Below, in pieces: positions 8,811 to 17,327 of a stretch of DNA of 41,250 nucleotides. Within the stretch, counting starts at the first letter, position 1. Each line of letters starts with the position of its first letter. The translations under genes were made by a program, and so were the position numbers. The notes beneath the pieces were generated by a model. That model ran no database searches. It saw only the letters and a list, made by a program, of their open reading frames with translations, and was not told the DNA's origin. Source of the DNA: Bacillota bacterium (lineage in GTDB: Bacteria > Bacillota > Limnochordia > DTU087); NCBI GenBank assembly GCA_012798695.1, contig JAAZMR010000043.1:1-41250 (forward strand). Direction: 5' to 3'.

Positions 8811-10217
8811 TCACTTCACCAGCATTGCCACGGCATAAGGTTCTAGACTTAAGACCTCTTTAGTCTTCTTGCCGGATATCAGGTCCGTATAAGAGTCATC
8901 CAAGGTCAGAACAGCCGGTGTGGCGTTGTGATTCAGAACCATCAGGTAAGGCTTTTCGTCGTCCTTCTCTTTCTTGACGACCTCAACTCCAGGAACAATG
9001 GGGGAGATTGGCGGTACTATCCCGGCGCTGCCAGCCACATGCTGCATGAGTACCTTCATGCTGGTGCGATCAAGATCACACCCAATGTAGTAGACTTTCC
9101 CTTTACCAAAGCTATTGACAGTCACTGCAGCTTCGCCACAGTAGAAATCTCCTGAATATCTGGCTAGCACCTGAGCACCTTGGGGTTTGAGAATATCGCA
9201 CCAGATAGATGCTGTCCCATGCCCAAAGGCACCAGTCACGGGCACTGTTCTACCATGATTCAGGGAGTCGAATTCCTCCACCTCTACACCTACCAGGTTT
9301 CTGAAGAGGCCGGGTAAGGTCTCTTCGGTCATGGCATTGCTCCACTCCTTGGTGCCGGAGCGGAAACTGAGGATCAAGGTACCACCCTGGGCCACGTAGT
9401 TCTCCAAGCGTTGACGGATGTCGTCCTTCATCAGGTTGAAGGCCGGCATAATCACTAGTTTATACTTGGCAAGCGAGCTATCGATACCTGTTGCGTCAGT
9501 GGTATAGCCATTGTTGACTATGGCCTTATAGTACTCCAGAAGAAGCTTGTTGTAGTCAAAGGCGTCTAGCAGAAGGCCAGGACTATGTCCATGCAAGTTG
9601 GGGTCAGAATCTTCGCATACTGTATAGGTGGGGAGAATGATCTCATCCCAATCTGTATAGGTCTGGCTCCAGAAGACCGTTCCCCAAGTCTCGTTGAGTG
9701 CTTTTAGTGATCCATATTTAGCTTTCAACCATTGCTTGAAGGCTGTCAAGCAGTCTTCGCAATAGCATTGTCCGGTATCTTGGCAGCCGAACTCGTTATC
9801 GATCTGCCAGGCGATAATCTGGGGGTTGTCAGCATAGTGGCGAGCCATCTCACCCACTATGCGTTTTGTATACTCCCGGTAGGTGGGATCGTTATAGCAG
9901 TAGTGGCGGCGGCTACCAAAACCGCGTACCTGTCCCTTGCGATCCTGCATGAGGATACCCGGATGCCTATCCACCAGCCACTTGGGTGGGGTAGCTGTAG
10001 GGGTACCCATGATTACCTTGATCCCTTCCTTGGCCAAGGTGTCAATGGATTCATCTAGCCATGAAAAGTCGTACTGGCCTTCTACGGGCTCTAGCTCTAC
10101 CCAGGCGAATTCAGCCACTCGCACTACATTGAGATTGCCTTCTTTCATCAGCCTAGCATCAGTGGCCCAACGTTCCGGGGGCCAGTGTTCAGGATAGTAA
10201 TCTGCACCAAAGTACAT
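8811..10217 (-). CDS. GH42 beta-galactosidase with a large internal deletion (probably inactive)
   Basis: The N-terminal 219 residues are the first part of a glycoside hydrolase family 42 TIM barrel: FGADYYPEHWP at the start, the acid/base motif WQIDNEFG (Glu142) and the zinc-binding cysteines C145, C151, C153 and C156. At about residue 220 the text jumps from GHSPGLLLDA to FDYNKLLLEYYKAI, which in full-length homologues belongs to the trimerisation (beta-galactosidase-like, class-I glutaminase-type) domain. The rest of that domain and the small C-terminal domain follow normally. The product is 468 residues against about 650-700 for the family. The missing part includes the second half of the barrel with the nucleophile Glu. 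The frame is kept and no stop is present. It is likely a decayed gene; a misassembly is the alternative. Confidence 0.85.
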   Translation of the reverse strand: MYFGADYYPEHWPPERWATDARLMKEGNLNVVRVAEFAWVELEPVEGQYDFSWLDESIDTLAKEGIKVIMGTPTATPPKWLVDRHPGILMQDRKGQVRGFGSRRHYCYNDPTYREYTKRIVGEMARHYADNPQIIAWQIDNEFGCQDTGQCYCEDCLTAFKQWLKAKYGSLKALNETWGTVFWSQTYTDWDEIILPTYTVCEDSDPNLHGHSPGLLLDAFDYNKLLLEYYKAIVNNGYTTDATGIDSSLAKYKLVIMPAFNLMKDDIRQRLENYVAQGGTLILSFRSGTKEWSNAMTEETLPGLFRNLVGVEVEEFDSLNHGRTVPVTGAFGHGTASIWCDILKPQGAQVLARYSGDFYCGEAAVTVNSFGKGKVYYIGCDLDRTSMKVLMQHVAGSAGIVPPISPIVPGVEVVKKEKDDEKPYLMVLNHNATPAVLTLDDSYTDLISGKKTKEVLSLEPYAVAMLVK

Positions 10218-10255
10218 AGTTTTCTCCCTTTCTAGTGATGTGAATTTCGGGCTAT

Positions 10256-11041
10256 CTAGCCTTTGATCGCACCAGCTGTGAGGCCGGCCATGAATTTCTT
10301 CGCTGACATAACAAAAACGATGAGTACCGGTAATACTGCCATAGCTGTACCGGCCATTAAGACGGCATAGTTAGTGCCTCGGTAAGGATCCCCCCTCAGC
10401 AATGCCAATGCTACTGGCAAGGTAAATCGGTGAGTTTCCCGCAGCAAGATGAGAGGCTGCATGAAGTTATTCCAAGTGGTCATGAAGGTCATTATGCCTA
10501 ATGCACCCAGGGCTGGCTTGAGCAAGGGCATCACTACTCGGAAGAGAATCAGAAATTCAGGGCAGCCATCGATACGAGCGGCATCTAGCAATTCGTGGGG
10601 GACACTTCCTTGGGTATACTGACGCATCCAAAAGATTCCGAAGGCATTGACGGCACCGGGAACAATTAGCCCTCTGAAATCGTTGATCCAGCCTATCCAA
10701 CGCATCATGATAAACCAGGGAATCACTTGAACTATTCCCGGGATCATCATGGTGGCTAGCATGATGATGAAGAGCTGTCTCTTGCCGGGGAAGTCATACA
10801 TAGCAAAGGCATAACCGCCCATGGAGCAAAAGAAAAGCACTAGGGCAGTCTGGGTGACGGATATAAAAGCACTGTTAAAAAGGTTAGTCCAGAAGGGTAT
10901 TACCTCAAGTACTTTATGGTAGTTAACTAAGGCCTGTTCAATTGATCCAAACCACAGCGGTGGTGGGAAACGAAAGATGTTCTCGGGCTTCTGCGTAGCT
11001 TGCACAAACATCCAATAGAACGGGAATGCAGAGATTAGCAT
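10256..11041 (-). CDS. Sugar ABC transporter permease, MalG/CUT1 type, 5'-truncated
   Basis: The product matches the inner-membrane permeases of CUT1 importers, with FPFYWMFVQATQKPENIF after the first helix and the EAA-type loop ELLDAARIDGCPEFLILFRV that docks the ATPase. Its normal beginning is missing. From the ATG at 11041 the first membrane helix is cut in half. The same frame stays open upstream to a stop at 11113 and supplies the rest of that helix (ILAWAGKILISILVSAG), but there is no start codon with a ribosome site. Sequence beyond about 11100 belongs to something else. The partner MalF-like permease and binding protein are absent. It lies 38 bp before the GH42 gene, so both are remnants of one operon. 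Confidence 0.8.
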   Translation of the reverse strand: MLISAFPFYWMFVQATQKPENIFRFPPPLWFGSIEQALVNYHKVLEVIPFWTNLFNSAFISVTQTALVLFFCSMGGYAFAMYDFPGKRQLFIIMLATMMIPGIVQVIPWFIMMRWIGWINDFRGLIVPGAVNAFGIFWMRQYTQGSVPHELLDAARIDGCPEFLILFRVVMPLLKPALGALGIMTFMTTWNNFMQPLILLRETHRFTLPVALALLRGDPYRGTNYAVLMAGTAMAVLPVLIVFVMSAKKFMAGLTAGAIKG

Positions 11042-11100
11042 CCCCGCGGAAACGAGTATGGAAATCAGGATCTTGCCGGCCCAAGCCAGAATATTTCCGG

Positions 11101-11421
11101 ATGTTGGTAATTAGGACCAAGGTGGATTTTGCTTCGATTGATGCAGCGTCTTTCATCCCTAGCATTGCACTAATCGGGGACCTGCCGGTATTAGTCCTGG
11201 ATGAGCCGACTAATGACTTGGATCCTGAGAACCGCCGTCTAGTATGGGATATACTACTGGAGAAGAATGGGACCCTGGGTGCAACTATTATCTGGCAGCT
11301 GCTGGCCCCAGTCATTGGACTCAGTGTGCTTTCCATGGCGAGGATAGGAGTCATGATCGGTGTTTACGCCAACAGTGCTGCCCATGCCAATGTGCTCAAC
11401 AATCTGATTCTGGTGTATTGA
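11101..11421 (+). pseudogene. Chimeric remnant: ABC ATPase fragment joined to ABC-2 permease-like tail
   Basis: An open frame of 106 codons holds LPVLVLDEPTNDLDPENRRL, the Walker B and D-loop of an ABC ATPase, with no Walker A or signature before it. About 25 codons later it switches to a hydrophobic stretch (APVIGLSVLSMARIGV) and ANSAAHANVLNNLILVY, which resembles part of an ABC-2 type permease, and then stops. Neither half is long enough to work. The two pieces look like scraps of an exporter operon brought together by deletions. Its left edge meets the truncated MalG-like gene on the other strand at about 11100. Confidence 0.55.
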
Positions 11422-11553
11422 ATGGCGGGAAGACTAATTCAGCTGATAGGTTTCTTTGAGCCGAAGGGAGATTCAAGAGAAAAGAGGAATATACATATGT
11501 CGTAAAGAACAATGAATTTTGGGTTAGGCTTATGGGAAACTGGAGGTATCGTT

Positions 11554-12729
11554 ATGAAGACATTGCCTGAATATATAGGTTCTGCTGCCTTGGGGCTAAG
11601 AATGGGTGTATTTTTGCCGGGAACTGATCTCATTGGGGAATTGGCAGCATTAGCTGAGGAGCTGAACAGAGATGGACTCCTAGATGATGGCGATGTCATA
11701 TGTGTTACCGAATCGGTAGTTGCTCGGGTGCAAAATAACATTGTCACTACCGACCAGGTGGGCGAGGAAGTCAGAGCCAAGTTAGGCTTAGAAGCGACAT
11801 CTACGCTAGGTGTAGTTTTTCCTATAGCTAGCCGCAATCGTTTCAGTGTAGTCCTCGAGGGCTTGGCTAAAGCTGTTGCTCAGGGTCGGGTGGTGGTGCA
11901 GCTGTCTCACCCTCAAGATGAGGTGGGTAATCAGGTGATTGATCCTATATATGTAGAGACTCATGGCGGGTTTGGTGCTGTACTATACCATCAGGATATG
12001 CCGGAGGAGCTGCTCTTACATCCGGTGACCAAGATAGACTATGGCTCTTATTATCGTGAAGTGATTCGTCGACAGGGTGCGGAACCGCTCATTCTTTATG
12101 CTAATGATCCCCGGGCAATCTTGGCTGAGCAGCCAGATGGAATTATCGTTGCAGATATTCGCACTCGCGAGCAAACTAGAGCCAAGTTGCAGAACTCGTT
12201 TGCTAACTGTATTACCTTGCAGGACATCTGTAATAATGGGGATATCGCCAGCCAGTGGGGGCTTTTGGGCAGCAACATGTCCAGTGAGGGCAAATTGAAG
12301 CTAGCTCCCAGGGATGGAGATGAGATAACCACGAATATACAAACTGAGATCTGGCGGAGGACGGGTCGTAAGGTGGAAGTGCTGATTTATGGGGATGGTG
12401 CTTACAAAGACCCGGAAACTGGTATTTATGAACTCGCTGACCCTGTGACAACCTTTGGCTCTACACCTGGTTTGAATAACTGTGTGCGGGGTGGGGTCAA
12501 GTACAAGATGCTGGCAGACAAACTTCATGCTGAAGGCAGGTCTGTTGAGGAGATTGAAGCAGCCATTGAGGAAGCCCGCAATAGTGACCTGGACGCAGAT
12601 AGTATGGAGACTGAGGGCACGACACCTAGGAAGATGACCGATATTCTGGCCAGCCTAGCGGACTTGGTCAGTGGCTCTTCGGATGCCGGGACACCAGTCA
12701 TCTTGGTGAAGAGTGTCTATAAACGATAG
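11554..12729 (+). CDS. CofE-like protein (coenzyme F420-0:L-glutamate ligase family)
   Basis: A 391-residue protein whose N-terminal half fits the F420 ligase domain (LNRDGLLDDGDVICVTESVV at about 39-58). The C-terminal half holds a GDGAYKDPETGIYELADPV motif common to the Bacillota relatives. CofE adds glutamate to coenzyme F420-0. The Bacillota members are often found in organisms with no known F420 pathway, and no other F420 gene is present here, so the substrate is uncertain. The start is the ATG at 11554 with GGAGGT seven bases upstream; an in-frame ATG at 11512 lacks this. The gene stands alone and ends at a strong terminator. Confidence 0.75.
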   Translation: MKTLPEYIGSAALGLRMGVFLPGTDLIGELAALAEELNRDGLLDDGDVICVTESVVARVQNNIVTTDQVGEEVRAKLGLEATSTLGVVFPIASRNRFSVVLEGLAKAVAQGRVVVQLSHPQDEVGNQVIDPIYVETHGGFGAVLYHQDMPEELLLHPVTKIDYGSYYREVIRRQGAEPLILYANDPRAILAEQPDGIIVADIRTREQTRAKLQNSFANCITLQDICNNGDIASQWGLLGSNMSSEGKLKLAPRDGDEITTNIQTEIWRRTGRKVEVLIYGDGAYKDPETGIYELADPVTTFGSTPGLNNCVRGGVKYKMLADKLHAEGRSVEEIEAAIEEARNSDLDADSMETEGTTPRKMTDILASLADLVSGSSDAGTPVILVKSVYKR

Positions 12730-12754
12730 CCGCATTACAAGTTGGATAATTGGG

Positions 12755-12781
12755 AAGCGGAGATTCAGATCTCCGCTTTTT
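12755..12781 (+). terminator. Rho-independent terminator
   Basis: A 10-bp perfect stem AAGCGGAGAT / ATCTCCGCTT with a 4-base loop TCAG, running into TTTTT. It lies 26 bp after the CofE-like gene. Confidence 0.9.
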
Positions 12782-12964
12782 GCTATCCCCTAAGCCATTG
12801 TGGCTAGTCGCTGAGGCAGCACTTTCAGACAGGTAGATCCCTGCCATTGGGGAATACATTCATATACAGGTAATATTTGAAGGAGACTGCCGACCACGTT
12901 CCCGAATACTGGGCGGCGTGGAGCAGTGCATGTGAGAAGACCAAACGGAAGGGAGCCTTATAGT

Positions 12965-13948
12965 ATGGGATTTGATCTGATTGCTTTCGGGGAGACCCTG
13001 GTAAGATTATCGCCACCGGGACCGGAGGTCATAGAACAGGCGACATCTTTGAAGATGTATCCGGCGGGAAGTGAGCTCAATGTATCAGTCGCAGCCAAGC
13101 GACTTGGTCTCAAGGTCTCATATGTTTCTAGATTGGCCAACAACCCGTTGGGCAGGTGGATCGTCAACAAATGTCGAGAACACGGTATCGATGTTTCCCA
13201 TATAAAATATGCCGATGATCGTCAGGGACTATATTTCTTCGAAAATGGTGTGCCGCCAAGGCCAGGAGTGGCTTATTATGATCGGGCGGATTCCGCGTTT
13301 GCCAATGTCAGCTTGGCTGATTTTGACTGGGCAAGCATCGTCAGCGAGACTAGGGTGTTTCTGGCCAGTGGGATTAACCCTGCCCTAAGTTCCAGTGCTC
13401 ACGCGGTTACTCTCGAGGCTGTAAAGCAAGCTCATGCTGCAGGAAAGCTAGTGGCTTTCGATCTCAACTACCGCAGTAAGCTGTGGGATACAGGCACAGC
13501 CAAAAAAGTGCTCAGCGAATATTTGCCCTATGTGAGCATTCTCTTTACATCGGGTGGAGATGCTGCTGATGTATTGGGATTCACCGATCCACCAGGTGAG
13601 GATTTGGCCCTGAAGCTCAGTGAGCAACTGGAGATTCCTACCGTTTGTCTGGTATATGGGCCCGGAGCTGGCTCAAATGCCCTTTGGCGAGCTATCTGTG
13701 TATCGGAAGGAAAGACGTACACGGCAGAGCAGCAGGGTAGCTTAATGACTGTCGACCGCTTGGGAGCAGGGGACGCTTTTGCAGGGGGATTTCTCACCGG
13801 CTTTCTGGAATCGGGGCCTGCACTAGGTGTGAAGATGGGCAATGCGGTGATGACTTTGAAGAATACCTATCAAGGTGATATTGCTTGGATTACCAGGGAC
13901 ATGGTAGATGCTTACCTAGCCGGTGAAGGTGGCATGCTGAGAAGGTAA
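12965..13948 (+). CDS. PfkB-family carbohydrate kinase (2-keto-3-deoxygluconate kinase-like)
   Basis: A 327-residue cytoplasmic sugar kinase of the ribokinase fold. The N-terminal glycine pair (GSELNVSVAAKRLGL) and the C-terminal signature VDRLGAGDAFAGGFLTGF, with the catalytic Asp in GAGD, are both intact. The ending NTYQGDIAWITRDMVDAYL is like KdgK, the kinase that phosphorylates 2-keto-3-deoxygluconate from hexuronates, though other sugars are possible. The ATG at 12965 is preferred to the one at 12926 because GAAGGGAG lies just upstream and the family begins with FDLIAFGETLVR. It is monocistronic with terminators on both sides. Confidence 0.85.
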   Translation: MGFDLIAFGETLVRLSPPGPEVIEQATSLKMYPAGSELNVSVAAKRLGLKVSYVSRLANNPLGRWIVNKCREHGIDVSHIKYADDRQGLYFFENGVPPRPGVAYYDRADSAFANVSLADFDWASIVSETRVFLASGINPALSSSAHAVTLEAVKQAHAAGKLVAFDLNYRSKLWDTGTAKKVLSEYLPYVSILFTSGGDAADVLGFTDPPGEDLALKLSEQLEIPTVCLVYGPGAGSNALWRAICVSEGKTYTAEQQGSLMTVDRLGAGDAFAGGFLTGFLESGPALGVKMGNAVMTLKNTYQGDIAWITRDMVDAYLAGEGGMLRR

Positions 13949-14020
13949 CCAAATACGGTAGTGTGGAAGCTTGGATACCTAGAGAATCTAGTAAGCAGAC
14001 TAACATGAGAAGGACTGACT

Positions 14021-14056
14021 AAAAGGGGATTTTGCCTAGAGGCAAAGCCCCCTTTT
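14021..14056 (+). terminator. Terminator hairpin after the PfkB-family kinase
   Basis: The outer stem AAAAGGGG / CCCCTTTT encloses an inner stem TTTGCC / GGCAAA, and the right arm ends in TTTT. It lies 73 bp after the kinase stop codon. The remaining bases up to 14138 hold only the leader and ribosome site of the next gene. Confidence 0.75.
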
Positions 14057-14138
14057 GGGTATCTGCCCAAATAGCAGGAGTTCTATAGCAGAGTGAGTAA
14101 GCCTATGCAGGGATGAGCACAACACGGAAGGTGGAGCT

Positions 14139-15857
14139 ATGTATATTGCCGGTATAGATGTAGGTGGCACCAATACCGATGCCGCTTTAATCAAGGATAA
14201 TGTGGTATTGGCCACTGGTAAGGTACCAACTGATCACGACAACCTGGTGGAAAGCACTGCTGCAGCCTTGGCAGCCATTCTCGATGTCTATCAGGGTTCG
14301 CAGCCATTGGAACTGCACTTGAGTACCACGCTTTCCACCAATATCATCGTTGAAGGAAAAGGAGATCCAACTGCGGTACTAGCCGTACCGGGTCCGGGGA
14401 TGCGTATTGAAGAATTGGGTTTGGGGTTTCCTGTCCACATACTCTCTGGCTCGGTGGATCACAGGGGACGAGAGGTAGCAGGGATCAACTCCCATGAGGT
14501 ACAGGCCGCTCTAGCTGCTGCACAAAAAGCAGATATGGTGGCCTTAGCGGTTGTGGGGAAGTTTTCTCATCGTAATCCCACCCATGAGCTGGCAATCGAG
14601 GGTATAGCCCAACAGACGAACTGGGGATTTCGCCAGATCACACTGGGTCATCGGCTGTCAGGTCGCCCCAATTTCCCTAGGCGTTTGGCTACTAGTTACC
14701 TAAATGCCGGTGTAGCCAGACAGCAGGCAGTTTTTGTGGAAATGGTGAAAAGGCTCATGATTCGGGGTAGAAACATCGGCCGAGTGTTTTTGCTCAAGGC
14801 TGATGGTGGGACTATGACCCTAGATGACTCCTTAGCTCGCCCGGTGGAGACTATCTTGAGCGGACCGGCCGCGAGTCTCATGGGGGCTCAAGCACTCACC
14901 GATTATCCAGCAGGTAATGCTGTGATTGTGGATATTGGGGGAACTACCACGGATGTTTCCGTTCAGGTAGGCGGTGAGCCGGTATTCCAGCGACAAGGGG
15001 CGGAGATCGCAGGCCGTAGGACCTTGGTGCCGGCCTTGTTTGCCCAGTCCATAGGTCTGGGGGGTGATTCAGAAGTAAGAGTGGTCTCCCAGCCAACTGA
15101 GAAAGGTGCAGCTAAGCTGGAGATTGGGCCCAAGCGGGCTGGCACTCCTGCTGCGTTGGGTGGAAGCAAGGTGACCCCCACCGATGCCGCAGTAGTTCTG
15201 GGATTAGCCAAGATTGGCGATATCGATCGAGCCAGGAAAGCAGTTGAAGAGCTAGGGGCAATCTTGGACTTAGAAGTGGAAGCTGCCGCTCAAGCTATCG
15301 TAGAAAGATTTACTTGGCAGTTAGTAGACAAGATCCAGGATGTTTATCGGTATTTGGAGTCACGGCCTGTCTATACAATATCCGAATTGTTGGCACCACC
15401 AGATATTCGTCCACAGGTGCTGATCGGCTTGGGTGGGCCGGCAAGAGTCTTTATCCCTCTCGCGGCCGAAGCCATGGGTGTGGAATGGGAAGTCTTGCCA
15501 TACTATCAAGAAGCAAATGCCATTGGAGCTGCAGCTAGCCGGCCCACTGCGGCGGTCACTTTGCACGCTGATACAGCTTTGGGTACAATCACGGTTCCAG
15601 AAATGGATTACATGGATAAAATCAAGAGGGCCATGCTGTTTGATCTAGAAAAGGCGCGGGCAGAAGCAATCAGGTGGGCAGCACAAAAGGGAGAGGATCT
15701 GGGCATTACCAGTTTAGACGATATAGCAATTATGGATGAAGAGAGTTTCAACATGGTACGGGGTTTCCACACAGTCGGCCGGATTTTCACTATTAGGGCA
15801 CAGGTACGGCCACGAGTTCGGCGAATAGCTGCCGGGCAGGAAGGAGGGAGAGACTAG
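14139..15857 (+). CDS. Hydantoinase/oxoprolinase family protein (HyuA-like)
   Basis: The 572-residue protein belongs to the actin-fold family of ATP-dependent hydantoinases and oxoprolinases. The first phosphate loop GIDVGGTNTDAALI is at residues 5-18, and the second, VIVDIGGTTTDVSV, is near 265-280. ADGGTMTLDD and SGPAASLMGAQAL lie between them as in HyuA. Family members open cyclic amides such as hydantoins or 5-oxoproline using ATP, usually with a HyuB partner, which is absent here. It is shorter than two-subunit HyuA proteins (about 650-700). AAGGTGGAG precedes the ATG. Its stop abuts the ATG of the deacetylase-like gene (TAGATG), so the two are probably made together. Confidence 0.85.
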   Translation: MYIAGIDVGGTNTDAALIKDNVVLATGKVPTDHDNLVESTAAALAAILDVYQGSQPLELHLSTTLSTNIIVEGKGDPTAVLAVPGPGMRIEELGLGFPVHILSGSVDHRGREVAGINSHEVQAALAAAQKADMVALAVVGKFSHRNPTHELAIEGIAQQTNWGFRQITLGHRLSGRPNFPRRLATSYLNAGVARQQAVFVEMVKRLMIRGRNIGRVFLLKADGGTMTLDDSLARPVETILSGPAASLMGAQALTDYPAGNAVIVDIGGTTTDVSVQVGGEPVFQRQGAEIAGRRTLVPALFAQSIGLGGDSEVRVVSQPTEKGAAKLEIGPKRAGTPAALGGSKVTPTDAAVVLGLAKIGDIDRARKAVEELGAILDLEVEAAAQAIVERFTWQLVDKIQDVYRYLESRPVYTISELLAPPDIRPQVLIGLGGPARVFIPLAAEAMGVEWEVLPYYQEANAIGAAASRPTAAVTLHADTALGTITVPEMDYMDKIKRAMLFDLEKARAEAIRWAAQKGEDLGITSLDDIAIMDEESFNMVRGFHTVGRIFTIRAQVRPRVRRIAAGQEGGRD

Positions 15858-17201
15858 ATGCGGGCCAGTCAACACAAAGTAGGCTTGATCTTTTTCCCGG
15901 CGTTCGATTGGGCAATCTCGCCTGATCATCCGGAAAGAGAAGAGCGATTACTGTATACCCGGGATCAGATAATGGAGGAAGGGCTCTTAGATGTGCCTGG
16001 GATAGAGGAGTTTCGACCAGGCGTAGCCAGTGATTTGGAAATCAGCCGGGCCCATATCTGTGTTCCCTCAACCGCAGAAATTATCACTGAATCCCATAGA
16101 ATCGCGGCCGGAGGCAGTATTACCGCGGCTGATCTAGTTTTTACCAACAGAGTGGATCGTGCTTTTGCTTTGCTAAGACCGCCGGGACACCACGCCAATC
16201 GGATAGTACATGGATCCCGGGGATTTTGCATCATCAATAACGAAGCTATTATGGTGGAACATATTCGCCATACCTATGGCCAGAATCTGCGAATGGCGAT
16301 CGTGGATACCGATGCACATCATGCCGATGGCACCCAAGACATTTTCTACAATGATCCCGGGATATTGCATATTTCTTTACATCAAGATGGACGCACCTTG
16401 TATCCGGGCACGGGGTTCATGAGTGAACGGGGTGGCCCGGCAGCCTATGGCCAGACCGTCAATGTGCCTTTACCACCAGGGACTGGGGATGAGGGGCTCT
16501 TATATGCACTACAGCATCTAGTGCTCCCCATATTGGAGGAATTCCAGCCAGATGTAATTATTAATGCGGCTGGGCAAGACAATCACTATACTGATCCACT
16601 AACCAACATGAATGTCACCGCCCAGGGCTATGCTCAGCTAACTGAGTTGCTGGCTCCGGACATCGTCGTTTTGGAAGGTGGGTATTCCATTGAAGGGGCT
16701 TTGCCTTATGTCAACGCGGGATTGCTCTTGGCATTAGCTGGGCTGGATTACAGTGCAGCTCGGGAACCGGACTGGTCAGAAGATAAGGTCAGGCAATTAC
16801 CCCAGGTGACTGAGGCGGTCAAGGGAATTGTCGGACAATTGCAGGACATGTGGAGTACACGCCATGAGGTTGATTTAGAGCAAGTGTTCGGTAATGGCCC
16901 CATATTCAAGAGACACCGCCGCATCTACTATGATACCGACAATATCATGGAGGAACAGGTGGAGAGGATAAGATTGTGTTCCAACTGCAGTGGTTGGCGC
17001 TCCATTTATTCCGGTGCTGCCCGAGGACTTGGTGGTATCTTAGGCCGCACTACTATGATTGCTGCTATCCTTGTCCCTTGGCATGCTTGTGAAGAATGCC
17101 GCCAAGAGGCAGAAGAGCAGTTCGAAGAGGCTCTGGGCAGCGGCAGATTCCGCTATGTATACTTGCAGGATTTGGAAAGGGACATCTATAAGCGTTCTTG
17201 A
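15858..17201 (+). CDS. Histone deacetylase-family (AcuC-like) hydrolase with C-terminal zinc-ribbon-like extension
   Basis: Residues 1-300 form an arginase/deacetylase-fold amidohydrolase with an intact zinc site: the His pair in RPPGHHA (H111, H112), ligands D152 and H154 in DTDAHHADGT, D241 in AAGQDNHYTDP and the catalytic Tyr276 in LEGGYS. Relatives deacetylate lysines, polyamines or small amides. Unlike the usual 320-380-residue AcuC proteins, this one has about 140 further residues with two Cys pairs, C374-x2-C377 and C411-x2-C414, likely to bind a structural metal. The gene begins directly at the stop of the hydantoinase-like gene. The pairing suggests both act on the same amide-containing compound. 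The substrate is not known. Confidence 0.87.
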   Translation: MRASQHKVGLIFFPAFDWAISPDHPEREERLLYTRDQIMEEGLLDVPGIEEFRPGVASDLEISRAHICVPSTAEIITESHRIAAGGSITAADLVFTNRVDRAFALLRPPGHHANRIVHGSRGFCIINNEAIMVEHIRHTYGQNLRMAIVDTDAHHADGTQDIFYNDPGILHISLHQDGRTLYPGTGFMSERGGPAAYGQTVNVPLPPGTGDEGLLYALQHLVLPILEEFQPDVIINAAGQDNHYTDPLTNMNVTAQGYAQLTELLAPDIVVLEGGYSIEGALPYVNAGLLLALAGLDYSAAREPDWSEDKVRQLPQVTEAVKGIVGQLQDMWSTRHEVDLEQVFGNGPIFKRHRRIYYDTDNIMEEQVERIRLCSNCSGWRSIYSGAARGLGGILGRTTMIAAILVPWHACEECRQEAEEQFEEALGSGRFRYVYLQDLERDIYKRS

Positions 17202-17327
17202 AGGAATCCGTCTCCAGCGTGAGGAAGATACCGACGTGCCAAATACCGGTGCAATAGACGCAGTAGTGTAAACCAATCGGTAGCTCTTGAATCGCACGAG
17301 CTGCCCACGGCTAGAGAGGGATGTTGT

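Noticed and set aside
17279-17305. Hairpin GGTAGCTC / GAGCTGCC before the PatB/MalY gene
   Set aside because: An 11-base loop and no T-run; too weak to call a terminator.
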